DNA of 64,000 bases. Origin: Prorocentrum cordatum (Eukaryota; Sar; Dinophyceae; Prorocentrales; Prorocentraceae). The notes beneath the pieces were generated by a model. It was not told where the DNA came from, did no database searches, and saw only the letters and a list, made by a program, of their open reading frames with translations. Within the stretch, counting starts at the first letter, position 1. Every line of letters begins with the position of its first letter. Positions 21,179-32,079 of the stretch are shown one piece after another. The stretch is from positions 1 through 64,000 of the forward strand of contig CAUYUJ010006280.1 of the NCBI GenBank assembly GCA_963575745.1, in the 5' to 3' direction. Both the position numbers and the translations under genes were made by a program.

Positions 21179-22675
21179 TTGTCTGGATTTTACAAAAGAC
21201 CACTGTGGGCGGTTGGATTGAAAACGGACTCGCAGGGAGCATATATTATACCATCAGAAGACGATCAGAGTGAATATTTCACGTCAGCTGACTTTGGTGT
21301 GGATAGTGACCCACATCCTTGTGATTGGTTAAAAGACACATCAGCTACTGTGCCGCGATTAACGACGCAGGAGAAGAGAGAAGATCAGATAGCACTTGAA
21401 TTGGAAATTTCTCCACCAGAGGCATTTGTTCAGCAGGAGGCGTACGATTTCAAGAAGATTGGGCAATCAGATAGATATCAGGCTGCACTTCACACTTTGC
21501 GTACAGTCAAAGAGAGGAATAAACGACGTTCGCCAGCAATCATGGCGGATGACAAAGCAGAAGATAGCAAAATGGGAGGGAATGCGAGTAGTGAGTGGTT
21601 GAGAGAGGTGAGGGCGAAAGGGGAGGGCAAAGGTTCCAGTGCTTCGAGTGGTCGGGCCGCGGCTTCCAGTGCTGCTGTCCAGGCGCCTCATTTAGCTACA
21701 GCCCAAGTCCCCAAGGCTACGAGTGGTCTGGCCGTGGCCCAAAGTGCTGCTGTCCAGGCGCCTCAACCAGCTACAATGACGCCCGAGGAAATGTTCAGAC
21801 AGATTTTGAAGGGCCAGAGTGAAGTAACTGCGACGGTTAGTGAGTTCAAAACATCGGTTGCAGCTGATTTACATGTCATGGAGGAAAAGATTGATAGAAC
21901 AACGTCAGATGTCAAAACGTTATCGGAGCAAATGAAGCAGGCCCAAGCTGACATTCAGAATCTGAAAAATGGAGACGCTCAATCTTGCGCAAGCGGTTCG
22001 ACTAGATACGGATCAGGTGACGCGGGCAGTGGTGCAGGGCATAATTCGAACTGGGTACCATCATATATTGAGTTCAAAGGATGGATATCACGTGAGGGTT
22101 GGAAGAATAGAGAGATAAAACAAAGGGAGGCCATGAAACAACAGGTGCTGACAGACAACACAACGAAATTATTGAAATTGGCATCGCTGGACGCAACACA
22201 TAATGCTGCTTTTGATCATGCGAGAACTGCGGGGGAGAATACTGGCAGGTACTGGCCATACACACGAGGGCGGATCTATTTCAAAAAGGGGACGGCAGTG
22301 GAGATCATATGGCAGGTTCGGAATTGTTTTGACAGCGAATACAAGAGGGGAAACACTGACCTTCCACCGAATGTAAAGTTTCATGTAGAATGCGCGCCAT
22401 GGAGAACACCCCATGTCCAACAGATTGGTAAGTTCCAGAGTCGCTTTGCGGAAGTGAAGAAAACGACGGGAACAACGTGCAAGGGGGAGCCAGGGCCGCC
22501 AAAATCATACATATGGTTTACACAAAACCCACAGGCAGATCCAGACACAAGAGTACTGATTGCTGAGTGGGGTGTACACAGCGGGTGGGCGCTACACACT
22601 AATAATCTGAGGAGGGTGGAGCCTGAGGTGGATCAAGAGGGGTTACTCACGAAGCTCAGACAGACGAACAATTGA
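21179..22675 (+). CDS. LINE-B ORF1: coiled coil and RNA-binding-like domain
   Basis: Probable RNA-binding partner of the LINE. No zinc knuckle is visible. The N-terminal third is acidic. An Ala/Ser/Gln-rich segment follows (about residues 150-200) with a repeated peptide (SAAVQAPH, then SAAVQAPQ). Next comes a heptad region rich in Glu and Lys (about 220-265) and a C-terminal domain (PSYIEFKGW, KKGTAVEIIWQVRN, ECAPW, GEPGPPKSYIW) with clear counterparts in LINE-D ORF1. The frame opens at a TTG and the first in-frame ATG is at 21542, before the repeated peptide, so the true start is unsettled. It ends TGA CGG at 22673-22678, in frame with ORF2. Confidence 0.75.
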   Translation: MSGFYKRPLWAVGLKTDSQGAYIIPSEDDQSEYFTSADFGVDSDPHPCDWLKDTSATVPRLTTQEKREDQIALELEISPPEAFVQQEAYDFKKIGQSDRYQAALHTLRTVKERNKRRSPAIMADDKAEDSKMGGNASSEWLREVRAKGEGKGSSASSGRAAASSAAVQAPHLATAQVPKATSGLAVAQSAAVQAPQPATMTPEEMFRQILKGQSEVTATVSEFKTSVAADLHVMEEKIDRTTSDVKTLSEQMKQAQADIQNLKNGDAQSCASGSTRYGSGDAGSGAGHNSNWVPSYIEFKGWISREGWKNREIKQREAMKQQVLTDNTTKLLKLASLDATHNAAFDHARTAGENTGRYWPYTRGRIYFKKGTAVEIIWQVRNCFDSEYKRGNTDLPPNVKFHVECAPWRTPHVQQIGKFQSRFAEVKKTTGTTCKGEPGPPKSYIWFTQNPQADPDTRVLIAEWGVHSGWALHTNNLRRVEPEVDQEGLLTKLRQTNN

Positions 22676-25600
22676 CGGTGCCAGTCTGCCACTCAGCTCG
22701 CGGTGGCAACTTGGAATGTCAACATGAGGAATAGCGAGCTTTTGCCAGCAATGCTGGAGTTTTGTCATTATGATGTGCTATGCTTGCAGGAGTGTCAGTA
22801 CATGTCATCGGAAGCATTTGAAGCATGTGGGTGGCAGGTGCGTTTTAGTGTGTGCCGACGAGCTGCTGTGGCCTTCAGGGGCCCATGGGCGGCGACTATT
22901 TCGGACAGTAAGTGCGGTGAGAGGTTTGCTGTTGTACAATTTGCATCTGTGGTCGTGTCCTCAGTGTACCTACCCACAGTGCAGCGGGGAGATGATAGGC
23001 TCGATGAATATTGTGACGTTCTAGCTAAGCTGTGTGCATGCATGCAACTATGTAGCGAGCAATACCAGGGGTCCAAAGTATTGCAGTTTGTGGGGACAGA
23101 TGCGCAGACGGAGCTGGAACCAAATCTCTTGGGGTTCACGGGAGAAGGATTGGAGGAGGTGTGGATGAGGTCGGAGGCGAAACATCATGAGGAGAGGAGG
23201 GACATGCTCGTGCGCTTTCTGAATCACTGGGGTCTTTGTGCAGCCAACACCTACGGCGTGCGACAAGTGACGCACAGGCCGTGGAGTACCAGCAGCTACT
23301 CCAGGGTGTTGGACTATGTATTTGTGCCGACACAATTTGCAGGTACCGAGGTGGCTCGGACCAACTGCTCATTTGAATGCACGGTGGAATTTGTTGATCC
23401 TACACAGGATCGAGCGTCGCGCTACAGTGACCATGCGAAGGTAGGGGTGAGGATAAAACATGCGTCGGTGCGCAAGCCTTTCGTGCGACCCAGGCCCCCG
23501 AGCCTCATCAATTGGGCCCCGGAGGATTATGAGTCAGCGAATGTGTTCAGTACACTGGCCGATGTGCAGGTACAACAACATATGAACCAACAGGGTGACA
23601 TAAATATACAAACAGTTGGACAGATGCTTGTGAGTGCTGCGACGATGTGTAGGCATACAAAGGGCAGGGCGGATACTAAACCAATCAAAAAACCTGACCA
23701 ACTCGTGGACGTTGAAGCGGAGTTAAGGAGGGGTGTCTTCGGTGAGCGTAGGAAGCAATTACTGAGACGTCAAAAAACACTCCGAAGAAAGTTCAGGCGG
23801 GAACAGCTCCTCAAGGACTCCACTGGCCTCAAACGTGGACCCCGTAGGTGTATCAAGGAAATGCTGTGTGACGGGATACTGGCAGAAAATAAACAAAGAT
23901 GGGTGGAGGAGCTCAACAAACACGTACAACGGTCATATACATGTGATGGGGAGGGAGGAGCTGCAAAGAGAGAGTTGCATCGACTACGGACACAGTGGGA
24001 GGCAGGGGGCAGAACTACGGACAGGGTCATATCTATGGGTGTGTTGCTGGGGGCTCGAGCCCGATTGAAGGGCGGCGCCGCAGCGGGCTCTGATGGCCTG
24101 GTGGCGGAGATTCTCAAAGCAATACCTTGGAATGCATTGAGATTGATACGACACTCATTTCAAGAAATACATGATCAGAAAAAGTCGTCACCTGATTCGT
24201 GGAGAAAGTTGTGCGTACAGTTGATTCCAAACATGAGCATGATCCAAACATTTGGGGAGACTCGTGCAATATCGCTGTTGAGTGTTATGAGCAAGTGGTA
24301 CATGGCGTGCCTTCTTATTCTTGTGGAGGAACATGGACATATCAAAAAATTGGCGACATATGTATTCCAGAAGAGTCACAAAGTTCATCACATGACGGCC
24401 CCGTTGCTGCACATGACACGTCATGCCACTCTCTGGGGAAAAGGCGAGTCGGTACATATGGGGATAATGGATATAAAGAAAGCGTTTGATCATGTCACTG
24501 TCTCGATGGTGATCCGCGCGATGGAACATCTGAGATATCCAGCAGATCTGATTATTGCAATTGTGGAGCCTATGATTGGAAACACAGCAGTTTTTGATTT
24601 CCAGGATGTGTGCAGCGAAGAGATCCTGTATAACAAGTCGGTGCGAACTGGAGGGAAAGAAGGCCCAGTGCTCTTCAATATTGTGTTGGAGGCAATTTGG
24701 GCCTCTATTGCTGAATCATGGGAAGCATGTCATTATGGAGTACGATTGGAAGGCGAGGGGGCACAACAGGCGCTGGTCAACCATTACATACGGGCTGACA
24801 ATGTGGTGCTGCTGGCAGCTTCGGCGAATCAGCTGAGGAATATGGTGAGTATGTTGACCGTGGCCCTCAGACGGGCTGGTATGGACTGGAAGATTGAGAG
24901 CCTGGAGTACCTTGTTTTTGGGCTGAGACAAAACCAGGGACCACAATCATTAGTTTGCGAACTGGGAGATGATATTTGTGCACGGGCTGGAGACCCCAGC
25001 CTACCCTATCAATTACGTGAGGCGGTGGTTTTGCCGAGAAAAAGCGAGTGCGACATACTGGGAGTTAAATTTGTGACGAACCCGAGGGATTTCCATGCAG
25101 TGCGGCACCGTATTGATGCAGGCAGGCGGTGTTTCTATGCTGATATTAAATTCTATCGATCACGCGCGGTGAGCATGAGGGAGAAATTCAGACGGTATCA
25201 GAGCAGAGTTCAACAGATCATATGCCATGGATGTGTGGGGTGGAGCTGTAATGAACATGTGCTGAACATATTGAGGAGCTTTGAAGGAAGATGTTTGAAC
25301 ACAATGCGAGGATTACATAGAAAAGAGACGGAAACGTGGGAGGAGTTCAGGGATCGCAGTACCAACAGATCCAGGGAGATGTTCAAGGAGGGGGGTTCAA
25401 AACGTTGGTGGAGAAGGTTGTGAGGTACAACTTTGAATTCGCCGTGGAGGTATCCCAATATAAGTGCCACATGCCGTCCACTGTGTATAGCAAATCGTGG
25501 CAGCAGACGCTGCGCTCCATGTTGCACGTATCGGGGGAGTGGACGGTGCAGAGGGATGAAATGCTGGCGGCAGTAAGTCGGACGATGTCGAGAGAGGGAA

Positions 25601-26409
25601 CGAGACGGCTCAGAGGCAGACCACGAATCGTGGCGAGCAGCTGGCATGCACCCTTTGAAAAATGGAGGTCGCTTCTGTGGCACGACACGTGCGTTGTACC
25701 GACGGATTGGGAGGAGTTTGTGGAACACATATCACAGATACCCAAAGTGGAGGATATGTTTGTGAGGAGGAGTAAGGAGAGGAGGATGGGAGGGTTTGCG
25801 AAGACACCGACAGATGACGAGTTGGCCCGACGTCTTGCAGTTATTAATGAACAGACTACGATATGGGACCCTGGGATGGAAGGTATCGCTGTTGAAATGT
25901 GCGGAGACAGTAAAACGGTCGTACAATGGTTGAGGGGAGTCTGGGCTTGTGACAACAGTGGGTATGCCAAACGGATCGCCAGGATACAAAATATCATGTA
26001 TGACGTGAGTGAACAACACAACATACGATGCCCGACGTACGGTAGGGATTTCTGGAAACATATCTATAGGGAAGCCAATGCCTATGCTGATGAGCTTACA
26101 CACCATGCGAGAGAAGGAAACTGTTACAGAATTTACAAGCACGACTATATCAAACAGAACAGGACAAACATCAAATACATCAGAGGATGCTGGGATGGTG
26201 GAGTGAGCAGTGAGGGTGCTGCAGGAGGTCACTGGATCGAAGTTGCTCCAGAGAATGGCCCGTGGACACTCGTGAGCTCAGAAGCCTACATGTTTGATGT
26301 AGGAGCCACCGTGACGGAGGCAGAATTATCTGCTGCCGAGCGCCTGTGCACAGGTGTGGAGCACATTGTTAAAGAAATTTCCTCTGCAAAGCGGAGGAGG
26401 CGGATTTAA
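22676..26409 (+). pseudogene. LINE-B ORF2, endonuclease-RT-RNase H with one frameshift
   Basis: It starts directly behind the ORF1 UGA. The endonuclease motifs WNVN, LQEC, DAQ (in place of the usual D-x-N) and SDH follow in order. The RT has DIKKAFDHV (motif A), TGGKEGPVLFN (motif B) and RADN at 24791-24802 (motif C; A-D-N 24794-24802). The frame breaks at a run of six G (25390-25395). Reading resumes one frame back and carries a GEWTVQRD linker and a permuted RNase H: GDS at 25903-25911, YADEL around 26089, WDGG around 26194, AEL around 26323. The simplest reading is a one-base indel in the G-run. A slip on G-GGG-GGT is possible, but A2 and D encode the same region in one frame. Confidence 0.8.
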
Positions 26410-26466
26410 CTGGCTCTAGCCCTTAGGCTTGGGCGCACGCGCCCTGTGTAGCCTGACCAAACACCA

Positions 26467-26679
26467 AACTCGGGCTGTAGGGGGGCTGCAGGGCTGGTCA
26501 TGAGAGGAGTCGATTCGCATACATCAGACACGTCCGCCTGTCGCATTCAGAGGTCAAAACATGTTGACTATGAGGGAATGTTGGTAGGTGCTGTCGGTTT
26601 TCTCAACTTAAGTCGAGCTAGGAAGCTCTACGAGTCCCCCGGCGGTAACCAAGGTTGACGGTTTACCGCCGGCGCCCAG
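26467..26679 (+). repeat. Type-1 module, 3' part (after LINE-B)
   Basis: It resumes the 178-bp unit at AACTCGGGCTGTAGG and ends GCTAGGAAGCTCTACGAGT, then the GGTAACCAAGG hairpin and CCAG at 26676-26679. Confidence 0.7.
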
Positions 26680-27827
26680 TAATTCCGGGCGCTGGAGAGC
26701 TAGTTGGCAAGAAAAATCTCGACGGACCTTTTGTGACTTTTGGTCGGTTGAAAATTTTGTTCTCGAAATTCAACCATTCGTTAGAGCTCTAGTATTTCCC
26801 GCTCGCCATCTTGATCTCAGCTCGATCGGGTACCTTTTACTGCCAAAAAGCAGGCAGGCGGGATCGGCCGTTTCGAGTCATCTTGATACGCGCTGTCGGT
26901 TTTCTGAACATAACTCGAGCTTCAGGACAGCTACAGGGCCAGTGAGCACAGCTAATCGATGTAGAATGATCAGGCGCGTTCGCCTGTTGAACCCAGAGGC
27001 CTGAACTCGGTCTGCTAGCCGAGCTAGGTTCAAAAACCTATTCGTATTATCCGAGTCATCTTGACAGACGCTCTCGGTATTTTGTGCTTAACTCGAGCTG
27101 TAGGGCAGCTACAGAGCTCATAGTCACAGAAATCGATTGGGAATCATCAGGCGTGTTCGTCTGTTGAATCGAGAGCTCTGAACTCGCCCTGCTGCCCGAG
27201 CTAGAATCGCGAAACTATTCGCATTGTTCGTATCATATGAAGAGGTACTGTCGCTTTCTAAACTTAACTCGAGCTGTAGGGGGCTACAGTGCTGGTGGGG
27301 ACAGCACTCGATTTGGAGACATCAGGCGCGTCCGCCTGTGGAAGCCAGAGCTCGGAACTCGGCCTGCTGCCTGAACTCGGTCCGCGAACCTGTTCGTATG
27401 GTTCGAGTCATCCTGAAAGGTGCTGTCGGTTTTCTGCACTTAACTCTGGCTGTAGGGGAGCTGCAGGGCTGGTAATCACAGGAATCGATTCGGAGACATC
27501 AGATGCGTCCGCCTGTCGCATTCAGAGGCCTGAACTCGGTCTGATACTCGAGCTGGGTTTAGCAAACTATTCGTTTTGTTTGAGTTATCTCCTGAGGTGC
27601 TGTTGATTAGCGCACGTAACTCGGGCTGTAGCAGAGCTACAGAGCTCGTACAGAAGACAATCCAGAAACATCAGGGGGCGTTCGGCTGTTGCATCGAGAG
27701 GTCTGAAATCGCTTGGGCTGAAAAACTATTCGTTCTCTGCAATTTATTTTCTACATTATATATAGTCAGGAAGCTCTACGAGTCCCCCGGCGGTAAGAAA
27801 GGTTGACGGTTTACCGCCGGCGCCCAG
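26680..27827 (+). repeat. Type-1 module
   Basis: It starts within the head (TAATTCCGGGCGCTGG), has the AT block, about five 178-bp units and the GGTAAGAAAGG hairpin. CCAG lies at 27824-27827. Confidence 0.7.
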
Positions 27828-28949
27828 TTTTGGTGACTTTTGGTCGGTTGAAAATTTTGTTCTCGAAATTCAACATTCGTTAGAGCTCTAGTATTTTTTC
27901 CCGTGATATTCGATCTTATTCCCGCTCGCCATCTTGATCTCAGCTCGATCGGGTACCTTTTACTGCCAAAAAGCAGGCAGGCGGGATCGCCCGTTTCGGG
28001 TCATCTTGTCACGCGGTGACGGTTTTCTCAAGATAACTCGAGCTTTAGGACAGCTACAGAGCTGGTAAGCACAGCTAATCGATTCAGAATGATCAGGCGC
28101 GTTCGTCTGTTGAACCCAGAGGTCTGAACTCGGTCTGCTAGCCGAGCTAGGTCCGCAAACCTATTCGTATTATTCGAGTCATTTTGACAGACGCTCTCGG
28201 TTTTCTGTACTTAACTCGAGCTACAGGACAGCTACAGAGCTGATACGTACAGAATCTGATTGAGAATCATCAGTGGCCGTTGTCTGTTGAATCCAGAGCT
28301 CTGAACTCGGTCTGCTGCCTAATCTAGAATCGCGAAACTATTCGTATTGTTCGCGTCATCTTGAGAGATGCTGTCGGTTCTCTGCACTTAACTCGGGCTG
28401 TAGGGGGGCTGCATGGCTGGTAATCATTGGAATCGATTCGGAGACATCAGGCGCGTCCGCCTTTCGAATCCAGAGCTCCGAACTCTGTCTGCTGCCCGAA
28501 CTAGGTCCGCGAAACTATTCGTATTATTCGAGTCATCCTGAGAGGTGCTGTCGGTTTCCTGCACTTAACTCGGCTGTAGGGGGGGCTGCAGGGCTGGTAA
28601 TCACAGGAATCGGTTCAGAGACATCAGACGCGTCTGCCAGTCGCATGCAGAGGTCTGAACTCGGTCTGATACTCGAGCTAGGCATGCGAAAACTATTCGT
28701 ATTGTTCGAGTCATCTTGAGAGGTGCTGTCGATTTACGCACGTAACTCGGGCTGTAGGAGAGCTACAGAGCTCGTACAGAAGACAATCCAGAAGCATGGG
28801 GCGTTCGGCTGTTGCATCCTAGAGGTTTGAAATTGCTTGGGCTGAAATACTATTTTTCTCTGTGATTTTTTTCGACATTACATATTGTCAGGAAGCTCTA
28901 CGAGTCCCCCGGCGGTAAGAAAGGTTGACGGTTTACCGCCGGCGCCCAG
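27828..28949 (+). repeat. Type-1 module
   Basis: It starts inside the AT block (TTTTGGTGACTTTTGGTCGG) just after the previous end, so its own head was displaced by that insertion. Five clear units are spaced about 175-180 bases. CCAG lies at 28946-28949. Confidence 0.7.
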
Positions 28950-29964
28950 TTGCTGGAAGCTAAGAGTAATTCCGGCGCGCTGGAGAGCTAGTTGGCAAGA
29001 ACAATCTCGACGGAACTTTTGGTGACTTTTGGTCGGTTGAAAATTTTGTTCTCGAAATTCAGCAATTCGTTTGAGCTCTAGTATTTTTTCCAGTGATTTT
29101 CGATCTTATTCCCGCTCGCTTTCTTGATCTCAGCTCGATCGGGTGAATATTACTATCAAAAAGCACTGGCGGGATCGGCCGTTTTGAGTCATCTTGATAC
29201 GCGCTAACGGTTTTCTGAACATAACTCGAGCTTTAGCACAGGTGCAGAGGTGGTAAGCACAGCTCATCGATGTAGAATGATTAGGCGCGTTCGTCTGTTG
29301 AATCCAGAGGTCTGAACTCGGTCTGTCAGCCGAGCTAGGTCCGCAAACCTATTCGTATTATTCGAGTCATCTAGACAGCAACTCTCGGTTTTCTGTACTT
29401 AACTCGAGCTGTAGGACAGCTACAGAGCTGATAATTACAGAAACCGATTCAGAATCATCAGTTGCGTTCGTCTGTCGAATCCCGAGCTCTGAATTCGGTC
29501 TGCTGCCCGATCTAGGATCGCGACTATTCGTATTGGTCGAGTCATCTTGAGAAGTGCTCTCGGTTTTCTTCACTCAACTCGCGCTGAGGGGGGCTAGAGT
29601 GATGCTGGTCACAGGAATCGATTTAAAGACATCAGGCGCGTCCGTCTCTCGAATCCAAGCTCGGAACTCCGTCTGCTGCCCGCATTAGGTCTGCGAAACT
29701 ACTGTATTGTTCGAGTCATTCTGAGAGGTGCTGTCGGTTTTCTGCACTTAACTCGGGCCGTAGGGGGGCTGCAGGACTGGCAATGACAGGGGTCGATTCG
29801 CAGACATCAGACGCGCCCGCCTGTCGCATTCACAGGTCAAAAAATATTCACTATAAGTCGGAATGTTGGTAGGTGCTGTCGGTTTTCTCAACTTAAGTCG
29901 AGCTCGGAAGCTCTACGAGTCTCCCGGCGGTAACCAAGGTTGACGGTTTACCGCCGGCGCCCAG
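28950..29964 (+). repeat. Type-1 module
   Basis: It starts TTGCTGGAAGCTAAGAG (inside the head), with AT block, 178-bp units and the GGTAACCAAGG hairpin. CCAG lies at 29961-29964 and is followed by a type-2 head fragment (TCGATGAGCTAGAGGAATTCC). Confidence 0.7.
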
Positions 29965-30003
29965 TCGATGAGCTAGAGGAATTCCGGCGCGGGATGGAGC
30001 TAG

Positions 30004-30398
30004 TACCTCGTGGAGCTCTTCGTCGTCGATGAGCCAAAGGAATTCCTGCGCGGGGTGGTGCTAGTTGGCCCAGCCAGCCGAGGCGGACAATGTGGCAACG
30101 TTTGAGTAGTTTTGCAAACATTTGAAAGATATTTGACAATTCATTTTGAGAAAGCAGATTTTTCGCACCTGTAGTCAACTTTAAGGGTCTCTGCGTCTTA
30201 ATATGAGCGCTGAAGGCGCACTTTTACTGTTAAAACACTTGGCGCAACCAACTTTCCATCGACATATAATTGGAGATTCAATTTTTCGAGAAATGCCTCG
30301 AGAAGCTCTCTCCTTCGACTCTTAGCACTGTCACGCGTGAAAAGAGCTCTACGAGGTTTCCGGGGGAGATCAGGTTGACGGTTCACCGCCGGTGCCAG
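30004..30398 (+). mobile_element. Type-2 module nested in a type-2 head (395 bp)
   Basis: It runs from TACCTCGTGGAGCTCTTCG to CCAG. The left flank GGATGGAGCTAG (to 30003) and right flank TTGGCCCACCCGG (from 30399) join to the standard GGAGCTAGTTGGCCCACC with no duplication. This is self-insertion into its own family. Confidence 0.8.
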
Positions 30399-30440
30399 TT
30401 GGCCCACCCGGCCGAGGCGGACAATGTGAGAATTTTTGGG

Positions 30441-30769
30441 TGGTTTTTCCCAGAGATCTCTCTGAGGGCTAGAGGGTTTTAGATTAGAAGCCGGGCGGTG
30501 GTGGTGCCCTCCAGCAGCCCATCTCCGCCGCTCCACGATCCTCGCAGCGACCTGTAAAACGTCGCAGCGGATCCGGGAGAGATTCCAGCAAGCGTGAACG
30601 CGTGCCTGTACGCGTGCAGGCACGCGTGGAAGCGTTCCTGGCGGCACTTCAGAGACCCCGCATGGGGGCCCCCAAGACGCCCAGAAGCGCTTCAAGGAGC
30701 GTCGGACAGCTCGCCAGGAAAGCTTTCCCGCGTGTGTTCCCTCTGCTATCCGGGTTTTGGACGCTACCA
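30441..30769 (+). repeat. GC-rich dispersed block with a perfect palindrome
   Basis: It joins a type-2 fragment at about 30440 without a hairpin. It holds the phrase GGGTTTTAGATTAGAAGCC and the palindrome at 30598-30627, with 11-bp arms (ACGCGTGCCTG and CAGGCACGCGT) around 8 bases. It ends CCGGGTTTTGGACGCTACCAA. Confidence 0.6.
30598..30627. repeat. Perfect palindrome in the GC-rich block
   Basis: The arms ACGCGTGCCTG and CAGGCACGCGT are 11 bp and perfectly complementary, around TACGCGTG. A copy with one mismatch lies at 33378-33407. Halves or imperfect copies lie near 8464 and 51755-51782. Confidence 0.7.
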
Positions 30770-30802
30770 ATGCGAATATTTCAAAAGATATTTGACAATT
30801 CA

Positions 30803-31424
30803 TACCTCGTAGCTTTTCGGCAAGATAAGCTAAGAGGAAGTCGGGCGCAGAGTGGAGCTAGTTGGCCGACCCGACCTTAAGAGACAATGTGGTAACTTTT
30901 GGTCGGTTTTGTTATCTTTCTACAAAATTTTAAAGTTCGTTTTGGGAACCGGTATTTTTCTCATCTGTAGTGGATTGTGCCGCGTCTGCCAGTGAAATTC
31001 TCAGGTCCGTAGCTGCAATATTACTATCAAAAGACTTGAGGGAACCGTCGGCCGTTTTGAGTATCTTGACGCGTTAACAGTTTTGTGTGTACTTCTCGAG
31101 TTAGAAGAGCTACAGAGCTGCTACTTACAGAAAGCGGTTCAGAGTCATCAAGCGCGTTTGTCTGTCCCATCGAGAAGTATCAAGTCAGTCTGCTACTCGA
31201 GCTTGATCCCGAAACTATTCGTATTATACGAGTGATCTCAGAGGTGCTGTCGGTTTCCCACTTGAATCAACTGACTTTCGGTTAAAGCTGAAAAACGTAA
31301 TTTTTGAAAAGCTTTTCAGCTCACGCGTAAGAAAGCTTCCCCATGTGTTCCAAGCGTCGTGCAGACAAGAGCTCTACGAGACTCCCGGCGGTAACCTGGT
31401 TGACGGTTTACCGCCGGCTCCCAG
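30803..31424 (+). mobile_element. Type-3-like module nested in a type-2 body (622 bp)
   Basis: It runs from TACCTCGTAGCTTTTCGGC to CCAG. Flanks GACAATTCA and TTTTGAGAAAGCAG join to the standard type-2 phrase with no duplication. It also contains one or two diverged 178-bp-like units (about 31070-31270), so types 1 and 3 exchange internal sequence. The hairpin is of the GGTAACCTGG subtype. Confidence 0.8.
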
Positions 31425-31577
31425 TTTTGAGAAAGCAGATTCTTGACACCTGTAAACGACTATCAGGGCCTCTGCGTCTTAATATGAGCTCTCCAGTTGC
31501 ACTTTTACTATCAAAACACTTGGCCGAACCAACTTCATCTCGATATGAAAAAAATCATGTTTTCTTTTTTTGAGAAA

Positions 31578-31976
31578 CTGGGAACCGGCGGTAAACCGTC
31601 AACCAGGTTACCGCCGGGGCCCTCGTAGAGCTCTTTTCTCACACGGCGCTCTTCATTGAATATGAAGAAAATCTAGAGCAAGACCTGAGAAGCTCGAAAA
31701 ATCACGCTTTTCTGTTTTTATCCAACGTCGGTTCCCCCAAGTGTTTTGATAGTAATACTGCAGCTACGGACCTGCAAATTTTAATGGTAAACGCGGCATA
31801 ACCCACTACAGGTGGGAAAAATCTGGTTTCTGAAAATGAATTGTCAAATATCTTTCAAATCTTAGCAAAACCGACCCAAAGTCACCACTTTGTCTCTTTT
31901 GGCCGGGTTGGCCAACTAGCTCCACCCCGCGCCAGAATTCCTCTGGCTCATCGGTGCCGAAGAGCTCTACGAGGTA
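31578..31976 (-). mobile_element. Type-3 module, inverted, inserted in a type-2 body (399 bp)
   Basis: It reads in reverse: CTGGGAACCGGCGG at the left (hairpin end) and GAAGAGCTCTACGAGGTA at the right (head). The host reads TTGAGAAA before it and TGCTTCGAGAAGCCC after it. Together these give the normal GAGAAATGCTTC of type-2 modules, with nothing duplicated or lost. This is the clearest definition of both ends of a module and shows that insertion can occur in either orientation. Confidence 0.85.
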
Positions 31977-32079
31977 TGCTTCGAGAAGCCCTCTCTTTTG
32001 ATGCTGAGCACTCTACGCATGCGAGGAGCTCTACGAGGTTCCGGCGGTGACCAGGTTGACGGTTCACCGCCGGCGCCAG
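31977..32079 (+). mobile_element. Type-2 module, 3' end (host of two nested modules)
   Basis: The host runs in pieces: about 30776-30802, 31425-31577 and 31977-32079. It ends GGAGCTCTACGAGG, hairpin, CCAG at 32076-32079. Confidence 0.7.

Larger units (their letters stand above)
20972..26466 (+). mobile_element. LINE-B, non-LTR retrotransposon in a 178-bp unit
   Basis: About 5.5 kb. The flanks AACTCGAGC (20963-20971) and AACTCGGGC (26467-26475) form a 9-bp target duplication with one mismatch. It is the only LINE here not in a hairpin. The 5' end has short direct repeats of GTCAGGGTTCGAC and GAACAGGGTTCGAC. The tail is short (about 57 bases), with a GGGCGCACGCGCCC hairpin and an A-rich end (CCAAACACCA). 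ORF1 and ORF2 are in one frame around a UGA. ORF2 has one frameshift. Confidence 0.85.
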
